DNA of 64,000 nucleotides from the NCBI GenBank assembly GCA_964487545.1, contig CAZARI010000013.1, positions 8,712 through 72,711 on the forward strand. Reading direction: 5' to 3'. The translations under genes were made by a program, and so were the position numbers. The notes under the pieces were generated by a model that was not told the origin of the DNA, did not search any database, and saw nothing but the letters and a program-made list of their open reading frames with translations. This DNA is from SKUL01 sp964487545. Its GTDB lineage: Bacteria > Bacteroidota > Bacteroidia > Flavobacteriales_D > SKUL01. Positions 7,881 through 16,574 of the stretch are shown piece after piece. Positions within the stretch are counted from its first letter, which is position 1, and every line of letters begins with the position of its first letter.

Positions 7881-8240
7881 ATGACGCGATATTTAATTAA
7901 TCTCATCATCAGCGGAGTGGCTGTCTACCTGCTGGCAATGATTCTTCCTGGAGTTCATGTGGGCGACTATCTGGATGCCCTCGGAGTAGCTTTGGTGATT
8001 TCTCTGCTCAATATTTTTGTGCGCCCCATCCTTATTTTTCTCACCATCCCTGCCACCATTATTACCCTGGGTTTGTTTCTGGTGGTAATCAATGCCATAA
8101 TCATTTGGCTCACTCATCTTTTACTCAACAGCTTTCAGGTCGACAACTTTTGGTGGGCCATACTTTTCAGTATTTTACTGTCCTTTCTCAATTCATTGTT
8201 TATCAAGAAGAACGATGACCGAGCGGTTCGCAGACAATAG
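7881..8240 (+). CDS. phage holin family (superfamily IV) small membrane protein
   Basis: A 119-residue protein with four predicted membrane helices (about residues 3-24, 32-53, 55-80, 88-108) and a basic C-terminal tail KKNDDRAVRRQ. Features such as ALGVALVISLLNIFVRPIL followed by TIPATIITLGLF are characteristic of the PF04020 family, which is widespread in bacterial chromosomes outside prophages. No phage genes are nearby, so the holin name is historical and the function is unknown. A near-consensus -7 element (TATCTTTT at 7850-7857) precedes the ATG, and a strong terminator follows 7 bases after the stop: the gene is monocistronic. Confidence 0.88.
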   Translation: MTRYLINLIISGVAVYLLAMILPGVHVGDYLDALGVALVISLLNIFVRPILIFLTIPATIITLGLFLVVINAIIIWLTHLLLNSFQVDNFWWAILFSILLSFLNSLFIKKNDDRAVRRQ

Positions 8241-8246
8241 CCCATC

Positions 8247-8276
8247 AAAAAAGCCTCTGGGGGGCAGAGGCTTTTT
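8247..8276 (+). terminator. rho-independent terminator
   Basis: Perfect stem AAAAGCCTCTG / CAGAGGCTTTT around a short G-rich loop, followed by a T run; it closes the holin-family gene. Confidence 0.9.
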
Positions 8277-8387
8277 CGCTTTCATAGCGTGGAAAGTTGT
8301 GGTAAAATCACCATAAAACCACAGTTGACTCTCTTAACGATTAATCCGCGAAGGGGTTACAATTATTTTTCACCTTTACCACCGGCA

Positions 8388-8846
8388 TTAGTTACACAAT
8401 ACATTGGCTGCCCAGGCAGCCATCAATAAATTGGGTTTGCTTTTAACGTTGTATCCCAGCGACTGAACATACCCCTCGGCCGCAGGAAGCAGCTTGTGCG
8501 AGAAATATTTCGGATCGCTGTTATAGTCCAAATCGATTTGCGTTACGTTGATACCCCCTTCATTTTGTAAGTATCCAACCAGTGAAATACTGCGCTGAAG
8601 TTCATCCCACAAGCGGGTCCAACGATCAGTGATTTTCTTAACCTTTTCCTTGTGATACAGCACGTGTGCTCCATTGTTCTTATAGCGCAAAACCACCGTG
8701 CTTACATAAAGCGTATTGAGGTGATAATTCTGGCTGTCGGTGCCTACATAAATCGTTATGTCCTTATTTGCTGCGGTGAGATTTTGGACGTATGAAAGCA
8801 ATTCTACCTCCTGATGAGAGTGCATTGTTCTGAAGGTTCCGGTCAT
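8388..8846 (-). CDS. YkuK-like (DUF458) RNase H-fold protein
   Basis: A 152-residue protein that resembles the ribonuclease H-like YkuK family. It has VGTDSQ at about residues 34-39 (an acidic residue on the first core strand), VSTVVLRYKNNGAHVLYHKEKV in the next two strands, and IDLDYNSDPKYFSHKLLPAAEGYVQSLGY in the C-terminal half, with conserved D and S/K positions. Biochemical activity of the family is not settled; nuclease or nucleotide binding is suggested by the fold. The start at ATG 8846 is followed by another in-frame ATG seven codons later. It stands alone between convergent and divergent neighbours. Confidence 0.75.
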   Translation of the reverse strand: MTGTFRTMHSHQEVELLSYVQNLTAANKDITIYVGTDSQNYHLNTLYVSTVVLRYKNNGAHVLYHKEKVKKITDRWTRLWDELQRSISLVGYLQNEGGINVTQIDLDYNSDPKYFSHKLLPAAEGYVQSLGYNVKSKPNLLMAAWAANVLCN

Positions 8847-8989
8847 TTTTAGATGGTTTATAAGGCTAACTTACTTAAATAACAGCGCGTTTGGTGGTTA
8901 AGAGGCAAACTATTTCAACAAATTTTTTCAACAATGGCTAACCATTGAAAAAGTCGTTGCCAAAGGCCAGCCGAAAGAATAAGATGCTA

Positions 8990-8997
8990 TAGCTTTG
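8990..8997 (+). promoter_or_regulatory. -7 element 4 nt before the mutS2 start codon
   Basis: TAGCTTTG matches TAnnTTTG. Only four bases (CAAC) separate it from GTG 9002, so if used it would give an almost leaderless mRNA or require a slightly later start. Confidence 0.4.
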
Positions 8998-9001
8998 CAA
9001 C

Positions 9002-11095
9002 GTGCAGGTATATCCACAAAATACGCTCGATAAGCTGGAGTTTAATGTCATCTGCGAACAGGTGGCTCGGTATTGTTCGGGAAAGGTTTCGCGAGATGCA
9101 GCGTTGGCCATGCGCCCTTCTGACAATTTTGAAGAAGTGATGTCGATGTTGGAGCAGTCTGATGCATTCCATCAAATTAGACTGCACGGATTGGCGTTTC
9201 CCGATTTTCGATACGTAGAAGCCGGAAAAGAGCTGAGTATGCTCGGTATTGGCGGTGCTGTACTCGACGGAAAACAATTGATGCTATTGTGTGAACTGGT
9301 GATTCTGGCCACCGATCTGATAAAAGGAGTACAGAAAATGAATGATTTTCCGGCTTTACAACAGATGGTTGCGCACCTCAAACCCGACGATCAGGTGCGG
9401 ATGATGATTGAAAGTGTGCTGACGGAAAATGGGCAGGTGAGGTCAACAGCTTCAAAAAACTTGGTGAAAATTCGCAAAACCATCGACGACCTCAGAAAGC
9501 GGTCTGTCAAAATATTTGATGGCTTGTTGCGCAAGTTCCGCCAATTGGGCTGGCTGCGCGATTATCAGGAATCGGTCTACCACAATCGGCGGGTTTTTGC
9601 GGTAGTGGCCGAGCACAAAAATAAAATGGAAGGCATCATTCACGGTAGTTCTGAATCTGGAAATACAGCTTTTGTGGAACCTTCGGAGCTGATAGGAATT
9701 AATAATGAACTTTCGGGTGCGCTGGCCGATGAGAAAAAAGAAGAAATCCGAATCCTGCGTCAGCTAACCAAGGATATTTCCATTCACCGACCGCTGTTGC
9801 TCGAATATTTTCAAATTCTCGCTGACTTTGATTTACTCGAAGCCAAATCGAAATTATTTCGAAAACTGAATGCCGTGAAGCCCAATATTTATCTCAATGG
9901 CGATCACTTGTTGATCAGACAGGGGTTTCACCCGGTGCTGATGCAGAAAAACCTGGGCGAAGGACTGGAAACGATTCCGCTCAACCTGGAACTAACTAAG
10001 GATAAGTCCATTCTTGTCATCAGCGGCCCCAATGCTGGTGGGAAATCAGTGGCGCTCAAAACCGTTGGGCTGTTGCAACTGATGGTGCAAAGTGGTATGC
10101 TAATTCCGGTTCACGAATCATCTATCATTCCGGTATTTGCGCAATTGCTAGTAGATATTGGCGACGATCAATCCATAGAGCACCAACTCAGCACCTACAG
10201 TTCGCGATTGAAAAAGATGAAACATTTTTTGCGAGTGGCCGATTCACGATCAATGTTGTTGCTCGATGAGTTTGGCACAGGTAGCGATCCCGATCTTGGT
10301 GGAGCCATTGCAGAGTCTATATTAATTCACCTGCTTGAATTTAATCCATGGGGGATTATTACCACCCACTTTGGAAATATTAAGGTGGCCGCCCAAAACT
10401 TGGACGGCTTGCGCAACGGCAGTATGCTGTTTGACGAAGACACCCTTGAACCGAAATACCAGTTAGAACTCGATGTGCCCGGAAGTTCCTATACTTTTGA
10501 AGTGGCCCGAAAAATCGGCCTCGATCGCCAGGTGCTCGATCTGGCAAAGAAAAAAGTTGATGCCGGTAAGTTACGTCTTGATCAGGTTTTGGTGGATTTG
10601 CAATCTCAGCTCAAAAATCTGGAATATGAGCGCGAGGCCATTCTGTTGGAAAGGGAGTTGCTGAAAAGCCAAATGGAGAAAGTAGCCCTCGAGAAACAAG
10701 AAATGCTGGAATTTCGAGCTTCTCAGAAGAAAGAGTTGTATAAACAGTTGCTGGAGTGGGGACGAAAGTACGATGAGCTATTATCGGCATGGAACGACCG
10801 GCTAAATCGAAAAAAGCTGATCGGCCAGATTAATCATGCAGCCAATGAACGTTGGAAAAAGGAACAGAAAGCGGCAGTGAAGCAAACCGACACAAAAACT
10901 ACAGGAAAGAAATCGCGCAGAAAAAAACCAACTGCTCAGCCAATTGAGGCCGACGACAGGGTGAGGCTAACGGATGGCCGATCGGTTGGAACCGTTGAGC
11001 AGACCGATGGTAAAATGGCCGTGGTGGTGTTTGGTAACATGAAGATGAAAGTCAGAACTGATCAGTTGCAGCTGGTGATGAAAAAAAACAAGTAA
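9002..11095 (+). CDS. mutS2: MutS2-type DNA mismatch/recombination ATPase without Smr domain
   Basis: A 697-residue MutS-family ATPase. The N-terminal YPQNTLDKLEF start is typical of MutS2, and GTG 9002 is the only start that keeps it. Core and lever helices occupy about residues 1-320. Walker A is SGPNAGGKS (about 340-348) and Walker B is LLLDEFGTGSDP (about 418-429), followed by THFGNIK. A long coiled-coil clamp (about 510-600) leads into a KOW-like end containing EADDRVRLTDGRSVGTV (about 650 onward). Canonical MutS2 continues into a C-terminal Smr nuclease domain of about 80 residues; here the protein stops after the KOW-like part. MutS2 proteins act in recombination suppression or rescue of collided ribosomes in model species. 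Confidence 0.92.
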   Translation: MQVYPQNTLDKLEFNVICEQVARYCSGKVSRDAALAMRPSDNFEEVMSMLEQSDAFHQIRLHGLAFPDFRYVEAGKELSMLGIGGAVLDGKQLMLLCELVILATDLIKGVQKMNDFPALQQMVAHLKPDDQVRMMIESVLTENGQVRSTASKNLVKIRKTIDDLRKRSVKIFDGLLRKFRQLGWLRDYQESVYHNRRVFAVVAEHKNKMEGIIHGSSESGNTAFVEPSELIGINNELSGALADEKKEEIRILRQLTKDISIHRPLLLEYFQILADFDLLEAKSKLFRKLNAVKPNIYLNGDHLLIRQGFHPVLMQKNLGEGLETIPLNLELTKDKSILVISGPNAGGKSVALKTVGLLQLMVQSGMLIPVHESSIIPVFAQLLVDIGDDQSIEHQLSTYSSRLKKMKHFLRVADSRSMLLLDEFGTGSDPDLGGAIAESILIHLLEFNPWGIITTHFGNIKVAAQNLDGLRNGSMLFDEDTLEPKYQLELDVPGSSYTFEVARKIGLDRQVLDLAKKKVDAGKLRLDQVLVDLQSQLKNLEYEREAILLERELLKSQMEKVALEKQEMLEFRASQKKELYKQLLEWGRKYDELLSAWNDRLNRKKLIGQINHAANERWKKEQKAAVKQTDTKTTGKKSRRKKPTAQPIEADDRVRLTDGRSVGTVEQTDGKMAVVVFGNMKMKVRTDQLQLVMKKNK

Positions 11096-11111
11096 ACGCG
11101 GAATAGCTTTT

Positions 11112-11119
11112 TATATTTG
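11112..11119 (+). promoter_or_regulatory. -7 element for the small acidic protein gene
   Basis: TATATTTG, an exact TAnnTTTG match 17 bases upstream of ATG 11137. Confidence 0.45.
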
Positions 11120-11136
11120 CACAAAACAATGAAACG

Positions 11137-11523
11137 ATGAAAGAGTTGAATCCACAAGCAAAGAAACTGAATCAGGACATACTGAAAGAAATAGATGAAA
11201 ACGGTGCCGGATCAGAAAGGTTAATTCAGTTGCTGCTGCAATTGCGGGAATTCTTTATCGAGGCAGAAGATCCTACCGTCACCAAAGTATTGCGACTTAC
11301 TGCCGAGCATCTGCAAGAAAACGGAACCTTTGAATTAAATATTCAATCAGATTTAGAAGTAAGAGAAGATGCCGAGGAGGAAGAAGAAGTAGAGGATGTG
11401 CTATTGGAAGGCTACTCTGCTGAAGAAAACCTGCGCTATTTGATGATATTATGCATGGATGCTCAGAACAAGTACAACCGCGAAGAGTTGTTTGAGATTC
11501 GTGATAACCTGATTAACTGGTAA
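11137..11523 (+). CDS. small acidic hypothetical protein
   Basis: A 128-residue, strongly acidic, helix-rich soluble protein that I do not recognise. An amphipathic region (about residues 1-65, LIQLLLQLREFF) is followed by a glutamate run DAEEEEEVEDV (about 84-94) and a final helical region ending EIRDNLINW. It has no signal peptide or motif. It has its own -7 element and ends in a bidirectional terminator 24 bases after the stop, so it is probably a single-gene unit. The acidic linker between two helical parts suggests a protein-interaction role; this is inference. Confidence 0.7.
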   Translation: MKELNPQAKKLNQDILKEIDENGAGSERLIQLLLQLREFFIEAEDPTVTKVLRLTAEHLQENGTFELNIQSDLEVREDAEEEEEVEDVLLEGYSAEENLRYLMILCMDAQNKYNREELFEIRDNLINW

Positions 11524-11546
11524 TTCAACCCATTCTAAGCCAAATG

Positions 11547-11579
11547 AAAAAAGAGCCCCAAACATGAGGCTCTTTTTTT
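11547..11579. terminator. bidirectional rho-independent terminator
   Basis: GAGCC / GGCTC stem extended by A-run and T-run (positions 11547-11557 and 11568-11578). It lies between two convergent genes and can serve both. Confidence 0.85.
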
Positions 11580-11593
11580 ATGATGAAAGTTGC

Positions 11594-14500
11594 TTAGCGG
11601 TTCAGTACCATTTTTCGGGTCTGTTGAATATCGCCGGCCGCCACATTTACAAAGTAAATTCCTGGAGCATAACCCATTCCGTTAATGGGGATGTTAATTT
11701 CGTTACCGGTAGCGCGCAAGTGTACCATTGTCTTACCCAGCAAATTAGTTAGCGTAATGCCTACCTCCTGCTCCTGCAGTTTGTGATGGATATTGATTTG
11801 ATTACCGTCGTACCACACCGTTAACAGATCGTCTTCAACAACAACATTATTGATGCCCACCGAATGGTCAATTACTGTTACTGACTTGGAAATCATATCG
11901 TCGCAGAATCCATTAGCGCTATACAGGTTAATGGTGTATTGTCCCGGTTCCGAATAACTGTGATTGATGTTGGTGGTCTGATAAACCGTTCCGTCACCCA
12001 TCTCCCAGAAATAGAGCAGTGCGTTTTGCGAAGTGTTGGTCGCCATAATTGATCCACCCTCGGCGAGCGAAACCTCATTTTCCGAAAGGTCAAAGTCAGC
12101 TACAACAACCTTATCGTCATAGAGTGCAACCGGAATCTCGATCGTGCCACAAGCATTATTGGCGCTAACGATATAATCTCCGGCTGAAAGCCCATCGAAC
12201 TGAACCAGATTTCCGTCAGTAGTTATTTCGTTCAGGATTTCGTTGTCAGAATTCAATTCTATTAACCAACTATCAGTTCCGCCGGCAAGCGATACTACAA
12301 TAGCTCCCGAAGGCTCCAAATTGCAGAATGGAATAGTGATATCGACCGCTGCCGAAATTTCTTCGGGTTGGTCAATGGTCAGGTATTCACCACGTGCGCC
12401 GCACACATCGTTGCCGTTTACGGTTACATAATAGCTGCCGGCAGCAACGCCAATTAGGGTATCGGTTTGATAACTGTTTTCTGAAAGCTGCACAACTTCA
12501 TCCATGTCGTTGGTCCAGGTGTAGGTCCATGGCCCCGTGCCAGAACCAGTAGCGGCCAACCAGCCACTTTCACCACCAAAACAGAGGTTGTTGTTTGTGG
12601 CAGTAATCATCGAACCTGAAACATGAATCATGAAGCGGGGAGTGGTTTCTTCGGCAGAGAGATTGATCGTTGCCGAAGCGCCTTCTTCAATCAGCGTCAC
12701 TTCACCAGAAAATAAATCTTCGATATATATACAAGCACTCGAGGGTAAGTTACTCAGCTCAGTAATGCTTAAGGTGTAGGTTCCGTTGACTTGAGTCAGG
12801 GTTTTTAATGGTATCATCACGTTTTCTCCAGCACTCAGGTTAAACGAATTGATGGCCAAATCGAGGGTTTCATCTTGGTGGGTAACTACGGTTGCCAGAC
12901 TTGGCACGGCTTCGTTGTCGCTGAAAAACTTCATTGCGTCGTGTGTGCCTTCGTATCCGGTGCTGGCGTTTTCGTTGATAACCAGTACGGTTTCATCCTG
13001 ATAGCCATTACCAGTTAGTTGAATCCGCACAATACCCTGCGACTCATTTTGCGATTTAATCCAGGGAGCGTCATTATGATCCGTTTTGATGCTTTCGCGG
13101 AATGTCAACGTTGGGTTTTCGGCATCGGCCCGAACCCAAAATGACTGTGAATGGGCAATTTCGTTGGATACTGTATGGGTGCTTATGCCGTTGATGTACG
13201 ATCCGTATTGTTGAACATCCTGATTCCAGATCCAGATGCTGTTTTCCAATCCGCTACGTTCAAAGTCGGGGTGATCCCAGTCGATGGTGGCAGCATAAAC
13301 GTTTCCGATCAAATTCCAGCCATCGTGATAAGCGCCTAGATTTGGCGTGTAATCGAGATTGAGCGTGTGGTCGCCGGTGACAATAGATCCGGTGACGGCA
13401 ACTGTATTTGGAAGTTCCGATCCGCCAATGTACATCCAGAATCCCTGACCGGGAGCTATGCTATTGGTGATATGAGTTGCGGCACGCCAGCCAATCTCTC
13501 GATCGCCCAAATCGGTTTCGTCGTATGATTTGATATTCGGAAAGCGATTTTCAGCGGATGGCCAGTTGGGGTAGTCAGAGCCAGGAAATCCGGTGGTGGT
13601 AAAATGTTGGTTCCAGGATTCCAATGTAGCACCGTCTACCGGTGCGGCAATATTTCTCCAACTGTTTACACCATTCTGGATATATCGTTCAACGGTTACA
13701 TTTCCGCTGATCGTTCCATTTTTAACCTGACCTATGGCCGCTGTGTGGTTGGCATCAGATTTCAAGGTGAAAGTATGGCTGTTTAAATCCAACTCTCCGC
13801 TTGTCAACAACAGCGTTCCGTTAATATCCGTAGCGTTGTTGAGTTGAACAGCGCCACCAGAAAGTGAAATTTCCAAATCGAAAAACTGATTATTACCCGA
13901 AATGCTGCGCCCGTTTCCTGCATCGATAAATGCTACCCTACTATTTCCGGCGATAAAGCTGCCGTCGTTGCTCCAGTTGCCAGCCAGATCCAGCGCTGCA
14001 CCAACCTCGGCATCGTGCGCTAGCGTGGCGCCGTTTTCAATGGTCAGATGATAAATCTGATGGTCGTTTTGCCAACTCACTTCGTGACCATCTTGAATCA
14101 CAAAACTGTTGTAGCGGTTGATGGCTGTACTTACGGCATCGCCAACAGGGGTATCACTCCAGATTGCATCGGTAAAAGCGCCCGAAGCTTGTGAGTAATA
14201 CGTATCGCTACACGCGTTCTGCGCAATCGTGATGTCATCTACCCAAAATTGCCCTGCCCTGGTTTGAGTGAATTGAAAGCCAGGCCCGAAATAAGCTGCA
14301 TTCAGATAGGTATTGTCAATGGCCGATCCGGCAGAAATCAGGTTGTCCAATCCGCCATCTTCGTCGTACCGCAGCGTCCATTCGCCGAGTTGACTTCGGT
14401 TGATTTCTATTCCTACGGTGTATTGACCATTCCATTCAAATGCCGACTCAACCATTGGTGTGGCGGTGCCTTCATCAATCCGAAAGAGCGTTAATCTTTT

Positions 14501-15760
14501 GTTGTGGGTGACCAGATTTACACCTACGGCATAACCTGAAGTGTTGGAAGAGGGGAGTAAATCAATATCGTCGGCAGCCAGGTAAACCCAAAACCGATTA
14601 GCGTCGGTAGTCGTCCATGAGCCGTTTTTTAGCTGGAAGCTCCAGGTGGTTTCGAGATTCAGATCCATGTCGTTCAGAGAAACAGCGGCACTGCTGGCTC
14701 CCGCTACTCCTGTGAGATTGTGTTTCATCGAAACCAAACCTGAAATCGGATTGGTGGATGATGTGGTCCACGAACCGGGCTCAACTGTAAACCATTCGGA
14801 GAGATGGTCAGATTCAAAATCATTGATGTATGCGGTGTTGTCGGGTTGGTCATCGTCCAGAATGGTTAGGGTAAATTGTGCTGGAATACCAGCTTGTGCG
14901 CTGTCAGAAATATTTTGCAGTTCAAAGATCAATTCCTCACCAGTTCCGCAAATGGCATCGTCTGTGAGGGTAAGGGTTACTGTTTGATCGGTGGTGCTTT
15001 CTGCAGGAAATACGACCGTTTGGCTAGTGAAACCATTTATTGAAGCGCTATTCCCTGAGATGAGCACGACATCTGCAGATACACTGTTCTCTGTTGGGTT
15101 TTCGATTGATACACTGACGTTGGTAGTGCCGGAATTTTCGAACACTACCGCCGATGATGCACTAAAGCTGATCGTTGTAGGTGGCTCTGTTTCTGTTACT
15201 GTTCCCTCAATTCGTATGGGGAAGGTGTCTGTCAGGCGGAAATTTCCAGCCGGATTAACTGCGTCATAAGCGTACCAACGCAGGTGCATGGTTTCACCTT
15301 CGGGAATGACAATATTCAGGTCTTCAAGATTGGATGTGTAATCAAACCCACGGCTAAAATACACCGAATCCACTCGGGAACTGTTGCCCATAATTCCGTC
15401 TGTGCTCCAGTACACCTCGAGTCGGGCCGGACCGGTAGCTGCGCTTCTGAATCCAAAGTGAATTTCGCTCACCGCTATTTCATATCCCGCATCGGCCGAA
15501 ATTTCGATTCCAAACCACTTGCTTTCATCAATTTCTAAACCGGTGCTCCATCCGTTGGCAAAAGCCCCGCCATCTACGACCACATTGGCAATGCCTGGAC
15601 CTCCATATAGAGCTGAGGCGGTAATGTTCGGAGCTTGTGTTGAGGGAAGAAGGTCTTCAGTCAGTTCATATTCTGCAATCAGGTTTTGGGCATGGGAAGT
15701 ACCTTGAATAAACAGAACGAAAACAAATGCTAATAGAAAGGTGGTGTATTTTTTCATCAT
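11594..15760 (-). CDS. very large secreted multidomain protein with T9SS type A sorting domain
   Basis: A 1388-residue exported protein. ATG 15760 (or the adjacent 15757) gives a good signal peptide, MMKKYTTFLLAFVFVLF..SHAQ; the open frame upstream is not signal-like. In order there are an N-terminal beta-sandwich region, a Calx-beta-like segment (about 200-300, ending TLTILDDD), a lectin/LamG-like segment starting YINDFESDHLSEWF (about 312), a parallel-repeat region, a region with GQGFWMYIG, an Ig-like/SprB-like part, a PKD domain (WEMGDGTVYQTTNINHSYSEPGQY) and the C-terminal type A sorting signal (GIYFVNVAAGD..TRKMVLNR). Such proteins are exported by T9SS and attached to the cell surface. 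The ligand cannot be deduced. Confidence 0.88.
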   Translation of the reverse strand: MMKKYTTFLLAFVFVLFIQGTSHAQNLIAEYELTEDLLPSTQAPNITASALYGGPGIANVVVDGGAFANGWSTGLEIDESKWFGIEISADAGYEIAVSEIHFGFRSAATGPARLEVYWSTDGIMGNSSRVDSVYFSRGFDYTSNLEDLNIVIPEGETMHLRWYAYDAVNPAGNFRLTDTFPIRIEGTVTETEPPTTISFSASSAVVFENSGTTNVSVSIENPTENSVSADVVLISGNSASINGFTSQTVVFPAESTTDQTVTLTLTDDAICGTGEELIFELQNISDSAQAGIPAQFTLTILDDDQPDNTAYINDFESDHLSEWFTVEPGSWTTSSTNPISGLVSMKHNLTGVAGASSAAVSLNDMDLNLETTWSFQLKNGSWTTTDANRFWVYLAADDIDLLPSSNTSGYAVGVNLVTHNKRLTLFRIDEGTATPMVESAFEWNGQYTVGIEINRSQLGEWTLRYDEDGGLDNLISAGSAIDNTYLNAAYFGPGFQFTQTRAGQFWVDDITIAQNACSDTYYSQASGAFTDAIWSDTPVGDAVSTAINRYNSFVIQDGHEVSWQNDHQIYHLTIENGATLAHDAEVGAALDLAGNWSNDGSFIAGNSRVAFIDAGNGRSISGNNQFFDLEISLSGGAVQLNNATDINGTLLLTSGELDLNSHTFTLKSDANHTAAIGQVKNGTISGNVTVERYIQNGVNSWRNIAAPVDGATLESWNQHFTTTGFPGSDYPNWPSAENRFPNIKSYDETDLGDREIGWRAATHITNSIAPGQGFWMYIGGSELPNTVAVTGSIVTGDHTLNLDYTPNLGAYHDGWNLIGNVYAATIDWDHPDFERSGLENSIWIWNQDVQQYGSYINGISTHTVSNEIAHSQSFWVRADAENPTLTFRESIKTDHNDAPWIKSQNESQGIVRIQLTGNGYQDETVLVINENASTGYEGTHDAMKFFSDNEAVPSLATVVTHQDETLDLAINSFNLSAGENVMIPLKTLTQVNGTYTLSITELSNLPSSACIYIEDLFSGEVTLIEEGASATINLSAEETTPRFMIHVSGSMITATNNNLCFGGESGWLAATGSGTGPWTYTWTNDMDEVVQLSENSYQTDTLIGVAAGSYYVTVNGNDVCGARGEYLTIDQPEEISAAVDITIPFCNLEPSGAIVVSLAGGTDSWLIELNSDNEILNEITTDGNLVQFDGLSAGDYIVSANNACGTIEIPVALYDDKVVVADFDLSENEVSLAEGGSIMATNTSQNALLYFWEMGDGTVYQTTNINHSYSEPGQYTINLYSANGFCDDMISKSVTVIDHSVGINNVVVEDDLLTVWYDGNQINIHHKLQEQEVGITLTNLLGKTMVHLRATGNEINIPINGMGYAPGIYFVNVAAGDIQQTRKMVLNR

Positions 15761-15833
15761 ACAGTGAATTATTGTAGAACGGGTGAAGATTGATATACGG
15801 CCTTGGTTAAAATTGGTTGTTGTTTTCAGGGTC

Positions 15834-15853
15834 AACCAAATGTAGAAAAAATA
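15834..15853 (-). repeat. 20-bp promoter block, copy 1
   Basis: AACCAAATGTAGAAAAAATA (plus-strand sense) is identical to 55373-55392. Each copy precedes a reverse-strand gene for a cell-envelope protein and contains the -7 element. Confidence 0.8.
15837..15844 (-). promoter_or_regulatory. -7 element for the large T9SS cargo gene
   Basis: TACATTTG on the reverse strand, an exact TAnnTTTG match, 76 bases upstream of ATG 15760. Confidence 0.5.
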
Positions 15854-15939
15854 AGCCATTGGTAATGAACGCGAATGAAAAAACTGTGCTGGCCGGAAGT
15901 TACTTTTTATGAGTCGGTGATCAACTGGGCAGGAAAGGG

Positions 15940-16497
15940 CTATTCTTCATTCACAATGTGAGGATTGGCGCGCGGAATGGTGACGGTTGATTTGTATACG
16001 CTCACATTATCACACGGGTCGGTTGCCGTCCAGATGCGCGTAATTATCGCATAATCATCATCGCTAAAATCAGGAACTTCTTCAAATTCCAGAATGACCG
16101 AATTGCCTGATTCATCATTAACCTGAATGGACGGCGCACTTTTATATTCATCGCGCGATTTGAGGACAATATCTTCCGGAACACTAACAAAAACGGGAGG
16201 GGTGTCATCAACTAGGGTTATATACTGAACGGCTTGGCGGCTGTTGTTGCAATTATCGCTAATGACATAAGTTCTTTCGAGGACTCCGGCGCATCCACCC
16301 GAAAACCTTTTGTCGGTGTAATTGATGTTGAGCGCACCGGCACAACGCGAAGTAGCGGAAAGCGGAATGCTGTCCTGAAGATGCCGCGTGTTTAATCGGA
16401 TTTGTTCCTGAAAATCGGGTAATTCAATACCGTTATTTTGTCCTAGTGCTACGCCAGCGATCAGCAAGGATGCGAGTAAGGTTATTGCCAGTTTCAT
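15940..16497 (-). CDS. secreted protein with HYR-like module
   Basis: A 185-residue exported protein. ATG 16497 gives the signal peptide MKLAITLLASLLIAGVALGQ; the extra 14 codons upstream are not signal-like. The mature part has a cysteine-bearing beta module, GGCAGVLERTYVISDNCNNS, then VQYITLVDDTPPVF. This is the pattern of HYR-like repeats in Bacteroidota surface proteins. It is followed by RIWTATDPCDNVS, a second partial copy of the same pattern. No T9SS C-terminal signal is visible, so it may stay in the periplasm or be released by another route. It lies between two T9SS type A cargo genes on the same strand. Confidence 0.72.
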   Translation of the reverse strand: MKLAITLLASLLIAGVALGQNNGIELPDFQEQIRLNTRHLQDSIPLSATSRCAGALNINYTDKRFSGGCAGVLERTYVISDNCNNSRQAVQYITLVDDTPPVFVSVPEDIVLKSRDEYKSAPSIQVNDESGNSVILEFEEVPDFSDDDYAIITRIWTATDPCDNVSVYKSTVTIPRANPHIVNEE

Positions 16498-16574
16498 ATG
16501 ATTGGTTATCGGGTTGGGATTAAAAATAGCATTTCCCAAGCTTATGACAAAAAAAACCGGCCCTTTATGGATGT

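Noticed and set aside
7881..8240. Holin-family gene as evidence of a prophage
   Set aside because: PF04020 proteins are common chromosomal membrane proteins and no other phage gene is present.
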